The notes: generated from the letters alone by a model not told the origin. A DNA stretch of 64,000 nucleotides from an uncultured Marinobacter sp. (GCF_946886895.1 NZ_CAMPJO010000006.1:124001-188000); one strand, 5' to 3'; counted from the first letter of the stretch, positions 28,856 to 38,561 are shown. A program made the numbers and translations.

Positions 28856-31657
28856 GTGAAGGTCACCCTTCTCCTTTGTCTGTGTTGGTTTCTGGTCGTC
28901 TTTCAACCCCGGGCCCTGGCCGATCCGCCACAGGTGTCGCCGGCTCCGGTCCTCGGTAGCGAGGACCTCACCTGGCTGGCCGGCCAGTCAGGCTTCAGGA
29001 TTGGTGTAACTGACGGTCAGGTTCCGCTGGTGTTTGATACCGGTGACGGCAATCTGGCCGGCACCTACATCGATTATCTGGCCCGGCTGTCGGACAAGCT
29101 TGGCGTGCCACTGCAGCCGGTGGTACTCGATGACCCCCCGGCGTCTGCTGAGCCGGCTGAAGCACCGGCCCCGGACGCCGTTCTGACCACCTGGCTGCCA
29201 GGCTCGCCCGTACCCGAAGGTGTGCGCCTGACAAAGCCCCTGATGTCACTGACCTACGGCCTGTTCGTGAGTGCCGGCGACGCCTCGATTCGCTCCCTGG
29301 CGGACCTCGAAACCAACCGCATCGCGGTCATTGAAGGTGATGACAACCAGTACCCGTTACTGGATACCGTTGATACCTTCACCCCGGTCCCGGTCGAGAG
29401 CGTCGGCGAGGCCGTCAGCCAGGTTCTGTCCGGGCAGGCCGACGCCTTTCTGGGGCCTTTGCCGGTGGTATCGGACTACCTCCAGTCGGCCATGATCAAC
29501 GGTATCGGCCTGTCGGTTCTACTGGATCAGAAGTCGGTGGAGGTCGTGCTGCAGGTGCCCGCCAGCAACGATCGTCTGTACCGGGTCCTGAACCAGGCCA
29601 TTGCCGCGATCAGCCACAATGAGCACCGGGTGATCCGTCAGTCCTGGCTGCAATCGGGACTGCCGGAGCTGGAAAAAAGCGGTCTTGAATTGTCCGCCAG
29701 TGATCAGGCGTGGCTGAAGGCACACCCGAGTCTGCAGGTGGCGTTCCGGTCGGACTGGCCGCCCTTCGAGTACACCCAGGACGGTCGCGCCACCGGGCTG
29801 GTGCCGGATCTGGTGGCGCGGCTGGAAACCGAGCTCGGGGTACGCTTCGAGTCGCAGCTGACCGAGAGCCGGATGGCCGCCGAGCAACGCCTGAACGCCG
29901 GCGAGGTCGATATTCTGCCTGCAGTCTCCCGGACTCCCCGCACCGAGCAGTCGTTCCTGTTTACCCGGGCCTACCTCACCGTGCCGATTGCCCTGGCGAT
30001 CCGCGACGACGGCCGGTTCATCGGCGATTTGCGGGAATTGCGGAGTGAGCGGGTTGGCGTGGTCAATCGCCACGCCGCCCACGATTACCTTTTGATCAAT
30101 CACCCAGACCTGAACCTGTATCCGGTCGACAATGTGGAGGATGGTTTGCTGGCGCTGTCCAATGGTGATCTGGATGTGATGGTGACCCACATTCCGGCGG
30201 TCAGCTACACCGTGGCCCGCCTGGGCTTGTCCAACCTCCGGATTACCAGCATTACGCCCTATCAGTACGACCTTCGCCTGGCCGTGCGCAAGGACAATCC
30301 GGAACTGCACCGGATCCTGAACAAGGCGCTGAGTAACCTGGATTCCATGGCGACCGAGGCCATTTACAACCGGTGGATTCACCTGGATATCGAGCAGGAA
30401 ACCGATTACACGGTGGTACGCCGGGTGGTGCTCATTGCCGTTGTCGTGGTTCTGATCTTTCTGTACTGGAATCGCAAGTTGTCCCGGGAAGTGGACGAGC
30501 GTATCCGTTCCGAGAACGCCCTGCGCCGAAGCGAAGACGATTTGCGGGCCGCCAAGCTGGAAGCCGAGCGTCTCGCCCGGGAAGCGGAGGCGGCGAGCCT
30601 GGCCAAGAGCGAGTTCCTGGCCAATATGTCCCATGAAATCCGGACGCCGATGAACGCCGTCATCGGCTACAGTGACCTGCTCAGCAACAGTGTCACCGAT
30701 CCCCAGCAGCGTAATTATCTGGACGCCATTCGGGCCGGCAGCCGGAGCCTGCTGATGCTGATCAACGATATCCTGGACCTGTCCCGGATTGAGGCGGGCA
30801 AGATGCGCCTCGATTATTCGGCGGTTTCCGTGCGCCGGCTGCTAAGTGATGTCCGCCATATTTTCGATCTGCGGGCCCGGGAGCAGGGGATTACCCTGGA
30901 GGTGAGTGTCGACTCCCGAATGCCATCGGCCATGATGCTGGATGAAACCCGGCTCCGGCAGGTACTGTTCAACCTGGTGGGTAACGCCATCAAGTTCACC
31001 CACGACGGCGGTGTAACGGTGCGCGCCACTGCCAGACCCCTGAAGCCCCGAAAAGAGGGCGATGAGGCGGCCAGGGGCAGTGCCGAGCGGCAGTACTACA
31101 AGCTTGTGGTGACCGTAAAGGATACCGGGATTGGTATTGCCCAGGACCAGCGGGACCGGATTTTCGATGCCTTTGAACAGCAGGAAGGGCAGAATACCCG
31201 CCGATACGGCGGCACCGGCCTGGGCCTTGCCATCAGCCGAAAGCTGGCCCGGATGATGGGCGGAGAGCTGGAAGTGGACAGCGAGCCCGGCGCCGGGTCG
31301 GTGTTTACGGTTACCCTGCCCAGGGTGGCGGCCACCGTGGAGGAAGTTGATGACGATGGGGAGCCAAAAGAGGCTGAACGTTTGCTGGCGCAGACCCTGA
31401 GCATGCAGGAGCGTGGCTGGCTGCGGGAGCAGCTGGCATCGGACTTTGGTGGCGAATGGGAGACCGTTCGGGAAAGCGGAGATCCTGAGCAGATGAAGGA
31501 CTTTGCCCGCCGGGTCGTGGCCTGGGGGCAGCGCTTCCGTTCCAGCTCGGTGACCCGTTATGGCGAAAAACTGCTGGCCGATGTGGAGGCGTTCAATCTG
31601 GATGCCGTCAACAGCGCTCTGGACGCGTTTCCCAAGTTACTTGGCCGGGACGGCTGA
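28856..31657 (+). CDS. BvgS-like sensor histidine kinase with two periplasmic binding domains
   Basis: 933 residues. A signal peptide (1-22) is followed by two type 3 solute-binding domains (about 45-265 and 275-505), one membrane helix (about 519-538), a coiled-coil linker, HisKA with [14 protein letters not shown] (His593) and an ATPase domain with N (LVGNAIKFT), G1 (DTGIGI) and G2 ([10 protein letters not shown]) boxes. The C-terminal 90 residues form a helical tail with no canonical Hpt His, and there is no receiver domain. Tandem binding domains are typical of BvgS/EvgS kinases, but those are usually hybrid kinases. No response regulator gene is adjacent. The ligand is unknown. Confidence 0.9.
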   Translation: MKVTLLLCLCWFLVVFQPRALADPPQVSPAPVLGSEDLTWLAGQSGFRIGVTDGQVPLVFDTGDGNLAGTYIDYLARLSDKLGVPLQPVVLDDPPASAEPAEAPAPDAVLTTWLPGSPVPEGVRLTKPLMSLTYGLFVSAGDASIRSLADLETNRIAVIEGDDNQYPLLDTVDTFTPVPVESVGEAVSQVLSGQADAFLGPLPVVSDYLQSAMINGIGLSVLLDQKSVEVVLQVPASNDRLYRVLNQAIAAISHNEHRVIRQSWLQSGLPELEKSGLELSASDQAWLKAHPSLQVAFRSDWPPFEYTQDGRATGLVPDLVARLETELGVRFESQLTESRMAAEQRLNAGEVDILPAVSRTPRTEQSFLFTRAYLTVPIALAIRDDGRFIGDLRELRSERVGVVNRHAAHDYLLINHPDLNLYPVDNVEDGLLALSNGDLDVMVTHIPAVSYTVARLGLSNLRITSITPYQYDLRLAVRKDNPELHRILNKALSNLDSMATEAIYNRWIHLDIEQETDYTVVRRVVLIAVVVVLIFLYWNRKLSREVDERIRSENALRRSEDDLRAAKLEAERLAREAEAASLAKSEFLANMSHEIRTPMNAVIGYSDLLSNSVTDPQQRNYLDAIRAGSRSLLMLINDILDLSRIEAGKMRLDYSAVSVRRLLSDVRHIFDLRAREQGITLEVSVDSRMPSAMMLDETRLRQVLFNLVGNAIKFTHDGGVTVRATARPLKPRKEGDEAARGSAERQYYKLVVTVKDTGIGIAQDQRDRIFDAFEQQEGQNTRRYGGTGLGLAISRKLARMMGGELEVDSEPGAGSVFTVTLPRVAATVEEVDDDGEPKEAERLLAQTLSMQERGWLREQLASDFGGEWETVRESGDPEQMKDFARRVVAWGQRFRSSSVTRYGEKLLADVEAFNLDAVNSALDAFPKLLGRDG

Positions 31658-32023
31658 CTACAGACAGTCGAACTGGGTTTGTCGGTCGAAGGCCACCGAG
31701 ACCATGTCGTAGCCGGACTCGGTAAGGCTGCGAATGAGTTCGCGATCCCTGAGCAGGGTTGTGCAGATTTTATGGACGCTGGCCTGCAGTTGGTCGACGG
31801 GCGGCTCGCTCCGGGCGAAGCGGAAATCCACGATCAGGTATTTTCGCTCAACCGTTGCCGACGTGGGAATGTCTTCGCGTTCGACGCTTTCATAACCAAT
31901 ATAGGTCGCCTGATCCTGTGGGAAGACCTGGCTCATCAGTACATCGAGGTTTTCCCCATGGGCGGGCACCGCCAGGACCAGCAAGGCCGCAAGCGCCGGG
32001 CGAGAGAAGCGTTGTGTGATCAT
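31658..32023 (-). CDS. Exported protein of unknown function
   Basis: 121 residues. A signal peptide (about 1-23, ending VPAHG) precedes a small domain with one Cys pair candidate (Cys in HKICTT and the penultimate Cys). I do not recognise the family. The gene is convergent with the histidine kinase (stops directly adjacent) and divergent from the gene at 32250, with palindromic DNA in between. A periplasmic location is likely. Confidence 0.65.
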   Translation of the reverse strand: MITQRFSRPALAALLVLAVPAHGENLDVLMSQVFPQDQATYIGYESVEREDIPTSATVERKYLIVDFRFARSEPPVDQLQASVHKICTTLLRDRELIRSLTESGYDMVSVAFDRQTQFDCL

Positions 32024-32058
32024 GGAGGGCCGCTCCCTGGTGGCAATCCGTTCAAACC

Positions 32059-32086
32059 GTAACCAATTGTAACGGTTGGTTACAAT
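32059..32086. repeat. Overlapping inverted repeats, possible operator
   Basis: GTAACCAA (32059-32066) is complementary to TTGGTTAC (32076-32083), and ATTGTAAC (32066-32073) to GTTACAAT (32079-32086). The two perfect 8-bp palindromes overlap and share GTTAC. The site lies between two divergent genes (31658-32023 and 32250-32828), where a dimeric repressor could bind. No known consensus is claimed. Confidence 0.5.
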
Positions 32087-32249
32087 GGATTATTGCAGAG
32101 TCTGTCGCATTTTGCGCGATATGTGCCGGGCATTTTTCAATTGTTTGCAGTCTGCACCTTTATGCCGTGAATCGGGGTGGTGCCTGACTCCCGGTCGGAG
32201 ACGCTATCAACTATCATTGGATAAAACCAGACAGTAAAGGGGAAAAGGC

Positions 32250-32828
32250 ATGTTTCAGCTCGTCTTCAAGGGAGAGTGCCAGCCGGGAACCGACCCGACG
32301 GCTGCGCGCGCCAATGCCCGGGCCCTGTTCAAGGCCAGCCCTGAGCAGGTGGAGCGGATGTTCAGCGGTGCGCCGGTGGTGATCCGTAACAAGCTGGAAG
32401 AGGCGCAGGCAGAGAAGTACCGGGCGGTACTGAAAAAGCATGGCATGGTTGCGTACGTTCAGGCCATGCCGGGAGCCACGCCAGCGCCCGCCACTCCTGA
32501 GCCGGCGCCCGCTGCTGATACCGGTCGTTCCGTGGAACCGGCTCAGGCGCGCAAGCCGGAGCCGCCCACGACCGAGCCCGGGGAGCGCTTGCCCGTGGCA
32601 GGCGACAAGGTGGATGACATTCTCGCCGGCTCTGGCCTGGGGCTGGACCCGGTCGGCGTGACCCTGGCTCAGCCCAGTGAGGTGTCGCCTCCCATGTTCC
32701 AGCATCTGGAAGAATGGACGTTGGCACCGGCAGGTACCGATCTGGGTGTTGAACGGGATCTGCCGCCACCGCCGGTACCGGACGTATCGCATCTGTCACT
32801 GGCGGACGACGACGGCAAGCCCACATGA
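32250..32828 (+). CDS. Hypothetical protein with small N-terminal domain and proline-rich tail
   Basis: 192 residues. The first 70 residues (MFQLVFKGECQPG ... VVIRNKLEEAQAEKYRAVLKKHG) look like a small alpha/beta domain found at the N-terminus of several gammaproteobacterial proteins of unknown function. The remainder is rich in Pro, Ala and acidic residues and is probably disordered. There is no signal peptide or membrane helix. The stop is 10 bp before the patatin start, so the two are likely co-transcribed. An AAGG site precedes the ATG. Confidence 0.7.
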   Translation: MFQLVFKGECQPGTDPTAARANARALFKASPEQVERMFSGAPVVIRNKLEEAQAEKYRAVLKKHGMVAYVQAMPGATPAPATPEPAPAADTGRSVEPAQARKPEPPTTEPGERLPVAGDKVDDILAGSGLGLDPVGVTLAQPSEVSPPMFQHLEEWTLAPAGTDLGVERDLPPPPVPDVSHLSLADDDGKPT

Positions 32829-32838
32829 TTCGCGACCT

Positions 32839-35043
32839 GTGAGGCCCTTCATCCGGCGCCTCAGGCTGCTGCTCCTCGGCCTGCTACTGGCACCGGTGGC
32901 CGTGCCTGCTGACGAGCGGCCCACCGTCGGGCTCGTGCTCAGTGGCGGTGGGGCCAAGGGCATGGCTCATGTCGGCGTGCTGCGAGTGCTGGAAGAAATG
33001 CACATCCCTGTTGATATCGTGGTGGGCACCAGCGCCGGGTCGGCCGTTGGCGCGCTCTATGCGTCCGGTATGTCGGTGGCCGATATCGAGCGGCGATTCA
33101 TCGCGATGGACTGGCTGTCCAGTTTTCAGGACGATCCCGGCCGGGTCTACAAGCCGGTTCGCCGCAAGCAGGGGGAATGGCGCTTTCCGGTGACGCCGGG
33201 GATTGGTGTCCGTGCCGATGGCCTACATGTGGGCGGCGGCATTATTGCCGGGCAGAACCTGGGCTTTATTCTCAACGAGCTGACCCGGAATGCCACTCTG
33301 GTGGAGGATTTTGACCATCTGCCCATCCGGTTTCGGGCAGTGGCCACCGATCTCGGTACCGGGCAACCTGTCGCAATTGGCCGTGGCAACCTGGCCGAGG
33401 CGATTCGCGCCAGTATGAGTATTCCCGGCGTTTACGCACCGGTGGAGCGCAACGGCCAGTTGCTGGTGGACGGCGGTGTGGCCAACAATTTGCCGGTCAG
33501 TGTCGCCCGCGACCTGGGGGCCGAGGTGGTCATTGCCGTCGATATCACCGATGCACTCCTGGACACCAGCGAGCTGCGGGAAGCCTTTTCAGTGGTCGGC
33601 CAACTGACCACGATCATGACCCGCCGTAATACCGAGCAGCAACTGAGGCTCCTGAACGAGCAGGATGTACTGATCCGGCCGGACCTCCAGGGTTATGGTT
33701 CTGCCGATTTCTATAACGCACCGGTGCTGTTTGAACTGGGTGCCAGCGGTGCCCGGAACCACGCCGTGGAGCTCCATCCGTTGTCGGTGTCGTCTGAGGA
33801 GTGGGCGGCCTACCAGGCGCGTCTGGCATCCGGCTCCGGGCAGGTGGGGCCGGTGGTGGCCATCGAGATTGAGCAGGGTCGCCGGCTGACACCGGACTTT
33901 TTACGGGAGCGGATTCGTCAGAAAACCGGGGAGCCTCTGGATGTGGCGCAGTTGGAAGCGGACCTGAAACGGATCTATGGCCTGGGTTACTACGAGACGG
34001 TTTCCTATTCACAAGCGCCGGCGCCGGGTGGTACCCGCCTGACCATTCGGGTTCAGGAGAAAAGCTGGGGCCCGAACTACCTGTCGTTCGGACTGAACTA
34101 TGAAGACAACTTCGACGGCGATACCCGTTTCAATCTGGCGACGGCCCTGCGTATGACCGAGCTCAACGCCCTGGGTGCCGAGTGGCAGACGGGCCTTCAG
34201 CTTGGCACCGAGCCCTGGGTAAGAAGCCAATGGTATCAGCCGCTGGATTACGGCTACGAGCGTTTCCTGGTGTTGGGGGGCGAGTATACCCGCGATACGT
34301 TCAGCGTTTACGACGGCCAGGGAGAACGGGTGGCGGAAGTGGATGTGACGTTTCGCCAGGCCGACCTGGCCGTTGGTCTGGAGCTTGGGGGTAACGCGGA
34401 AGTGCGCCTGATGTATGCCCGGGGCTACGCCACGGTCGAAGAGCAACTGGGCCGGCCGGTGGCACCGGAAGACACCGTTCATGAGGGCAACCTCAGCCTG
34501 CAATTGGTGCACGATTCCCTGGACGACGCTTTCTTCCCCCACACCGGCGCGTTTGCCGGGCTCCGGGGCCGGTTTGAGCGCGAGGGCCTGGGCTCGGACC
34601 GGAAGTTTGACTCGCTGACCGGCATGGTGCTGGGAACCGGGACCTGGCATGGCCTGACGCTGACCGGGCTGGTCTACGCCCATGCGGTTACCCGGGGCGA
34701 GCCCGGGATCGAAAACGCCCAGCGTCTGGGCGGGTTTCGCCGGCTGTCGGCTTATGCCCCCGGGCAAATCACCGGCGACAATGCGCTGATGACATCGGTT
34801 TACGCCAGTCAGGAGTTTGGCGGCCCCCTGGTGCCCTGGTTTGCCGGCATGGGGCTTGAAGCAGGCAACGCCTGGGAATCCCTGGACCAGGCCAGTTGGG
34901 ACAGCTCGGTAAAATCCTGGAGTGTGTTTGCCGGGGTGGATACCTTCCTCGGGCCGGTACAGCTGGCCACCGCTTACAACAACGAGGACAACTGGACCGC
35001 GTACCTGAACATCGGCTTTGCCTTTACCCAGTTATTCTACTGA
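32839..35043 (+). CDS. PlpD-like patatin phospholipase with outer-membrane barrel (type Vd)
   Basis: 734 residues from a GTG at 32839; no ATG gives the signal peptide. A signal peptide (about 1-24) leads to a patatin domain with GGGAKG (36-41), GTSAGS (63-68, nucleophile Ser65) and DGG (Asp211), the serine-aspartate dyad. A POTRA-like segment (about 345-410) and a C-terminal beta-barrel ending in FTQLFY, with a terminal aromatic, follow. This is the layout of P. aeruginosa PlpD, which carries its lipase domain to the cell surface through its own 16-stranded barrel. A lipase acting on phospholipids is known for PlpD; the substrate here is inferred. The preceding unknown protein is probably co-transcribed. 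Confidence 0.88.
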   Translation: MRPFIRRLRLLLLGLLLAPVAVPADERPTVGLVLSGGGAKGMAHVGVLRVLEEMHIPVDIVVGTSAGSAVGALYASGMSVADIERRFIAMDWLSSFQDDPGRVYKPVRRKQGEWRFPVTPGIGVRADGLHVGGGIIAGQNLGFILNELTRNATLVEDFDHLPIRFRAVATDLGTGQPVAIGRGNLAEAIRASMSIPGVYAPVERNGQLLVDGGVANNLPVSVARDLGAEVVIAVDITDALLDTSELREAFSVVGQLTTIMTRRNTEQQLRLLNEQDVLIRPDLQGYGSADFYNAPVLFELGASGARNHAVELHPLSVSSEEWAAYQARLASGSGQVGPVVAIEIEQGRRLTPDFLRERIRQKTGEPLDVAQLEADLKRIYGLGYYETVSYSQAPAPGGTRLTIRVQEKSWGPNYLSFGLNYEDNFDGDTRFNLATALRMTELNALGAEWQTGLQLGTEPWVRSQWYQPLDYGYERFLVLGGEYTRDTFSVYDGQGERVAEVDVTFRQADLAVGLELGGNAEVRLMYARGYATVEEQLGRPVAPEDTVHEGNLSLQLVHDSLDDAFFPHTGAFAGLRGRFEREGLGSDRKFDSLTGMVLGTGTWHGLTLTGLVYAHAVTRGEPGIENAQRLGGFRRLSAYAPGQITGDNALMTSVYASQEFGGPLVPWFAGMGLEAGNAWESLDQASWDSSVKSWSVFAGVDTFLGPVQLATAYNNEDNWTAYLNIGFAFTQLFY

Positions 35044-35049
35044 CCCGGA

Positions 35050-35730
35050 TCACTCACTGTGTCTGTCGGAACTGGTCGAGATGGCATCCAGTACCTGCTG
35101 GCATTGCTGCATGGCGTAGCGGTGGAGGATGTTCGCCAGCCGGTCCTCATCCCGGGCCCGAATGGCGCTGATGGACTCTTCCATATGGGCCAGGTTGTCT
35201 TCCAGCACCCGGTTGCCACCCTGCTGAAACGCGACAAAAGCGCAACGCCTGGCTGAGGGCCAGAGGTCATCAATGGCGGCCACGATAAAGTAGTTGTCGG
35301 CGTAGGCCAGTGATGCCTTGGTGTACTCAATGCCCAGCTCCAGGAAGGTCATCAGGTCGTTTTTTTCGAAGCAGGCCCGCATCTGATCGTGCAGGGACTC
35401 CAGCCGATCCATGTCCTCAGGCTGCCACTGCCGCACCAGTTTGCGTCCGGTATGGGTCAGATAGAGCTCCAGGGTTTCGTACAGACTGCGCACGAAATAA
35501 TCGTCCAGCGGTGTTACGAAGGCGCCTTTCCTGGGCACATTGCGCACCAGGTGACGTTTCTCCAGTAACAGCAGGCCCTCGCGGATTGAACCGTGGCTGA
35601 CATCCATCTGTTTGGCCATGGCGCCCTCATAAATCCGTTCTCCGGACCGGAGCTGCCCAAAGGCAATCAGGTTTTCAATGTGGCGGGCGACCTGTTCGGT
35701 CAGGGTTTCTCTGGGTTTGAACGCGTTCAT
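35050..35730 (-). CDS. GntR family regulator, FadR/FCD type
   Basis: 226 residues. An N-terminal winged helix (about 5-75) contains SHGSIREGLLLLEKRHLV, and a C-terminal FCD helical domain (about 85-220) contains the pattern of acidic and His residues used for ligand or metal binding. The ligand is unknown. It lies convergent with the patatin gene (6-bp gap) and downstream of cls in the same direction, with an 80-bp gap that may hold its own promoter. Confidence 0.86.
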   Translation of the reverse strand: MNAFKPRETLTEQVARHIENLIAFGQLRSGERIYEGAMAKQMDVSHGSIREGLLLLEKRHLVRNVPRKGAFVTPLDDYFVRSLYETLELYLTHTGRKLVRQWQPEDMDRLESLHDQMRACFEKNDLMTFLELGIEYTKASLAYADNYFIVAAIDDLWPSARRCAFVAFQQGGNRVLEDNLAHMEESISAIRARDEDRLANILHRYAMQQCQQVLDAISTSSDRHSE

Positions 35731-35810
35731 GCTGGTTAGTCGCTACGGCATACTGGCGGAATCGTAATGGCATAGTCGCACACTCGGCCACGGATTAGCC
35801 AGATGGCGAC

Positions 35811-37244
35811 TCAGAGCAGGGGGGCGAGCAGGCGAACCGCCCGGCAGCCCAGCCGAAACACGATGGAGCGGTCCCGGTAGTCGCGTTCGGTCATGCGCCG
35901 GCAACTGACGAGGTCTTCCTCGAGCATGGCATGCACGCTGTCGATAAAGCGCCTGGACGTGTTGATGGCGATGATCTCGAAGTTCAGCCGCATGGAGCGG
36001 TTATCGAGATTGGCGGTGCCGACAGCCGCGTAACGATCATCCACCAGCAACACCTTCTGATGCATGAATCCGGGCTGGTAACGGTAGATGCCGATGCCGG
36101 CCTGACTGGCCTGAACCAGGTAGGAATAGGCGGCCAGCCGGATCAACTGGCTGTCGGATTTTTCCGGAATGAGGATACGCACATCCACGCCCCGCAGCGC
36201 CGCCAGTTGCAGGGCATTCATGATCTGGAAGTCGGGCACGAAGTAGGGCGAGGCAATCCAGATCCGGGTGCGGGCGTTGTTGATGCAGTTGAGAAAAAAC
36301 AGCGTGCAGGTTTCCCAGGTATCGGCGGGTCCCGTGGGGAGTATCAGTACCTGTTCGTCACCCGGGGCATTGTTTTCGGGGGCCCAGTCCAGCTCCGGCA
36401 CGTCATTGCTGGCCCAGTTCCAGTCTTCCAGCCAGGCCAGTTGCAGGCCGATCACCGCCGGACCCTGTATCTGGCAGTGGGTATCCCGCCAGGGCTCCTG
36501 GTCCATGGTGATTCCCAGGTACTCGTCGCCCAGGTTGATGCCGCCCACAAAGCCGACCCTGCCGTCGCACACCAGCAGCTTGCGGTGATTGCGAAAATTG
36601 ATCTGGAACCGGCGTCGCCGGATGTTACCGTCGCCGAACGAGGCAATCCGGGCGCCGGCGGCGGACAGCTCCCGCAGGTAGGTGCGCGGCAGAAAAACAC
36701 TGCCGATATCGTCGTACAGAAACCACACATCGACGCCCTGGGCCAGTTTGCGCTCCAGGATCGATTTGATGCGGCGCCCGACCTTGTCCGAGCGGACAAT
36801 ATAGAACTCCAGGAGAATGTACCGGGTTGCGCTCTCCATGGCCTCGAAAAGCGCCTCAAAGGTGGCTGCACCGTCCCGCAACAGGGTGCACTGGTTGCCC
36901 TCGGTGAGCGGTTGGCGGCCAAGTTTGCACAGCGCCTGGAGCTCGTCATCGGGTAACTGACGGCCGGGGCCGGGCAGTGAGGTGGTCTGCCGTTCGAACC
37001 GGTTCAGCAGGCTGGTCAGCGCCTGGTCGCCCATGCGCCTGGCCTTGACGTAGCCACCGAACCGGTACCGCCCGAACAGGACGAACATGGGGACGGCCAG
37101 ATAGGGTAGCGCCAGCAGGCCGATGATCCACGCTATCGCACCCTGGGCGGTCCGGTAGGTCAGAAAAATCCGGTAAATACACCACAGGGCGCCGAGATAC
37201 AGCAGCCCAACGGCGGTTGCCAGCCACGGGAGGTCGGCTATCAT
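35811..37244 (-). CDS. cls: Cardiolipin synthase
   Basis: 477 residues. Two N-terminal membrane helices (about 8-26 and 38-58) precede two phospholipase D domains with HKD motifs at His220 (NHRKLLVCDG) and His395 (MHQKVLLVDD). It condenses two phosphatidylglycerols into cardiolipin at the inner membrane. The layout matches ClsA. Its ATG overlaps the stop of the upstream AraC regulator (ATGA), so the two are coupled. Confidence 0.93.
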   Translation of the reverse strand: MIADLPWLATAVGLLYLGALWCIYRIFLTYRTAQGAIAWIIGLLALPYLAVPMFVLFGRYRFGGYVKARRMGDQALTSLLNRFERQTTSLPGPGRQLPDDELQALCKLGRQPLTEGNQCTLLRDGAATFEALFEAMESATRYILLEFYIVRSDKVGRRIKSILERKLAQGVDVWFLYDDIGSVFLPRTYLRELSAAGARIASFGDGNIRRRRFQINFRNHRKLLVCDGRVGFVGGINLGDEYLGITMDQEPWRDTHCQIQGPAVIGLQLAWLEDWNWASNDVPELDWAPENNAPGDEQVLILPTGPADTWETCTLFFLNCINNARTRIWIASPYFVPDFQIMNALQLAALRGVDVRILIPEKSDSQLIRLAAYSYLVQASQAGIGIYRYQPGFMHQKVLLVDDRYAAVGTANLDNRSMRLNFEIIAINTSRRFIDSVHAMLEEDLVSCRRMTERDYRDRSIVFRLGCRAVRLLAPLL

Positions 37245-38290
37245 TCGGTGGTTGTCCCGGCCAGGTGTTGTGCCCGGTACTGAGCCGGGGCAACGCCGGT
37301 CCAGCGTTTGAACGCACGGCTAAAGGCGCTGAGCTCGGAAAATCCGAGCAGGAACGCGATTTCGCCGAGTGCGTAGTGATCATTGGCCACGTAGCGCAGG
37401 GCCTTGTCCTTGCGCACCTGTTCCACCAGGTCGTGAAAACTCAGTCCCTCCTTTTTGAGTCGCCGATACAGGGTCTGGCGGCTCATGTGGCACTGGCGGG
37501 CCAGGGAGTCGGCGTCGATTTTCTCAGTCGACATCTGCCGGGAGATCAGACGCCGGATCTTGCGGCCAAAAGAGCGCCGGGTCTGCACCCGGGCCAGTAG
37601 GGCATTAACCTGCCGCAGGACCGCGGAATAGACGTAGGGATTCCGGTGCGGGATCGGGTGGGCCAGGTGGCGGCTGTGGAAGGCGAGACGGGTTGCCGGG
37701 CACCCGAAACGGATATTGCCCCCGAGCAGGGCCTGGTATTCGCTGGCGTAGGCCGGCCGGGGGTGGGCCAGCTCCACCCATTCGGCGCGGATGTCCGGGT
37801 GAATGAAGTGCCGGGTGCGGCTTATGGCCGCGGCCAGGGTCCGGTCCATGTCCTGACGGCAGTAGTGCTCGGCTGTGTCTGGCTGCCAGGTGAGGATGGC
37901 CAGTTCGCCGGTCTGCTCGAAGCTGAGGACCACCGACTCATTGATCAGCCGGTGCAGGCGCACGTACTGGGTGACAGCTTCGCCGAGGGTATCGCAATTG
38001 AAAAAAACGTGGCCGACCAGCCCCATACGTTCCGGGTCCACCACTTGCCCGGCATGCAGGCCGACGCCGGGATCACCGGTTACCCGTTCAGCGTATTGCC
38101 AGAGGCGATAGTGGGTATCGGCGGGTATTCGGCGATCCGGGTCCCGCAGCGCGTCGAGGGTCAGCCCGGTCAGCTGTTCCACCCGGGCCTCGTCCACCAT
38201 ATCCCGGCGGCTCAGGTAGTGCACCAGGGCCAGGGTGCCGGAAGCGGCAACGAACGGTGTGCTGGTGTCATCTGCGTGTGCGGCGATCAC
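37241..38290 (-). CDS. AraC family transcriptional regulator
   Basis: 349 residues from a GTG at 38288-38290 with GGAG just upstream. The frame is open further upstream to a TTG at 38365, but that part contains the TTGACA-like boxes and the 21-bp repeats. An N-terminal ligand-binding domain of the arabinose_bd type is followed by two C-terminal helix-turn-helix motifs (about 250-345), including MSRQTLYRRLKKEG and FSELSAFSRAFKRWTG. The effector is unknown. It overlaps cls and is divergent from a 30-codon gene. Confidence 0.85.
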   Translation of the reverse strand: MIAAHADDTSTPFVAASGTLALVHYLSRRDMVDEARVEQLTGLTLDALRDPDRRIPADTHYRLWQYAERVTGDPGVGLHAGQVVDPERMGLVGHVFFNCDTLGEAVTQYVRLHRLINESVVLSFEQTGELAILTWQPDTAEHYCRQDMDRTLAAAISRTRHFIHPDIRAEWVELAHPRPAYASEYQALLGGNIRFGCPATRLAFHSRHLAHPIPHRNPYVYSAVLRQVNALLARVQTRRSFGRKIRRLISRQMSTEKIDADSLARQCHMSRQTLYRRLKKEGLSFHDLVEQVRKDKALRYVANDHYALGEIAFLLGFSELSAFSRAFKRWTGVAPAQYRAQHLAGTTTE

Positions 38291-38337
38291 GGTCTCCGGT
38301 CCGTTGGTTAACAGAATGTCATTGGCGCTGGTACAAA

Positions 38338-38365
38338 CTGTCAAGCGAGTGGGACAGGCTGTCAA
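38338..38365. promoter_or_regulatory. Tandem CTGTCAA repeats 21 bp apart, candidate AraC-type sites
   Basis: CTGTCAA occurs at 38338-38344 and at 38359-38365, spaced exactly two helical turns, in the region between the AraC regulator and the 30-codon gene. On the minus strand each reads TTGACAG; the copy near the gene has TGACAT 17 bp further, a weak -10. AraC proteins often bind such direct repeats next to their own promoter. No homologous site is proven. Confidence 0.5.
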
Positions 38366-38440
38366 CGGTTAATACTGCATACAACGATAGCATTAACGCA
38401 TCAGGTTGAAACACTGAACCACCCCGTTGAGGAGGTTTTT

Positions 38441-38533
38441 ATGGAACAGCAGATCTTCGTACCCCATACCGAGCTTGAGCGCAAAAACGTGATTGAGCTT
38501 GCCAAGTATCTGGACAGCATCTTCTACTGCTGA
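38441..38533 (+). CDS. Small protein of 30 residues, unknown
   Basis: ATG at 38441 with GGAGG 5 bp upstream (perfect Shine-Dalgarno) and TGA at 38531-38533. The peptide begins MEQQIFVPHTELERKN and ends in DSIFYC, with a C-terminal Cys. It is charged and partly amphipathic, with no signal peptide or membrane helix. A Rho-independent terminator begins about 28 bp after the stop, and the gene is divergent from an AraC regulator. I do not recognise a family. The strong ribosome binding site and dedicated terminator support a real gene. No RiPP enzyme is nearby. A fragment of a longer gene is possible. Confidence 0.6.
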   Translation: MEQQIFVPHTELERKNVIELAKYLDSIFYC

Positions 38534-38561
38534 TCAGACGGGCGTAAAGCCTATGACCTTC

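Noticed and set aside
38291..38365. Upstream extension of the AraC regulator to a TTG at 38365
   Set aside because: This stretch contains the repeats and TTGACA-like boxes and has no ribosome binding site; the GTG at 38290 has GGAG close by.
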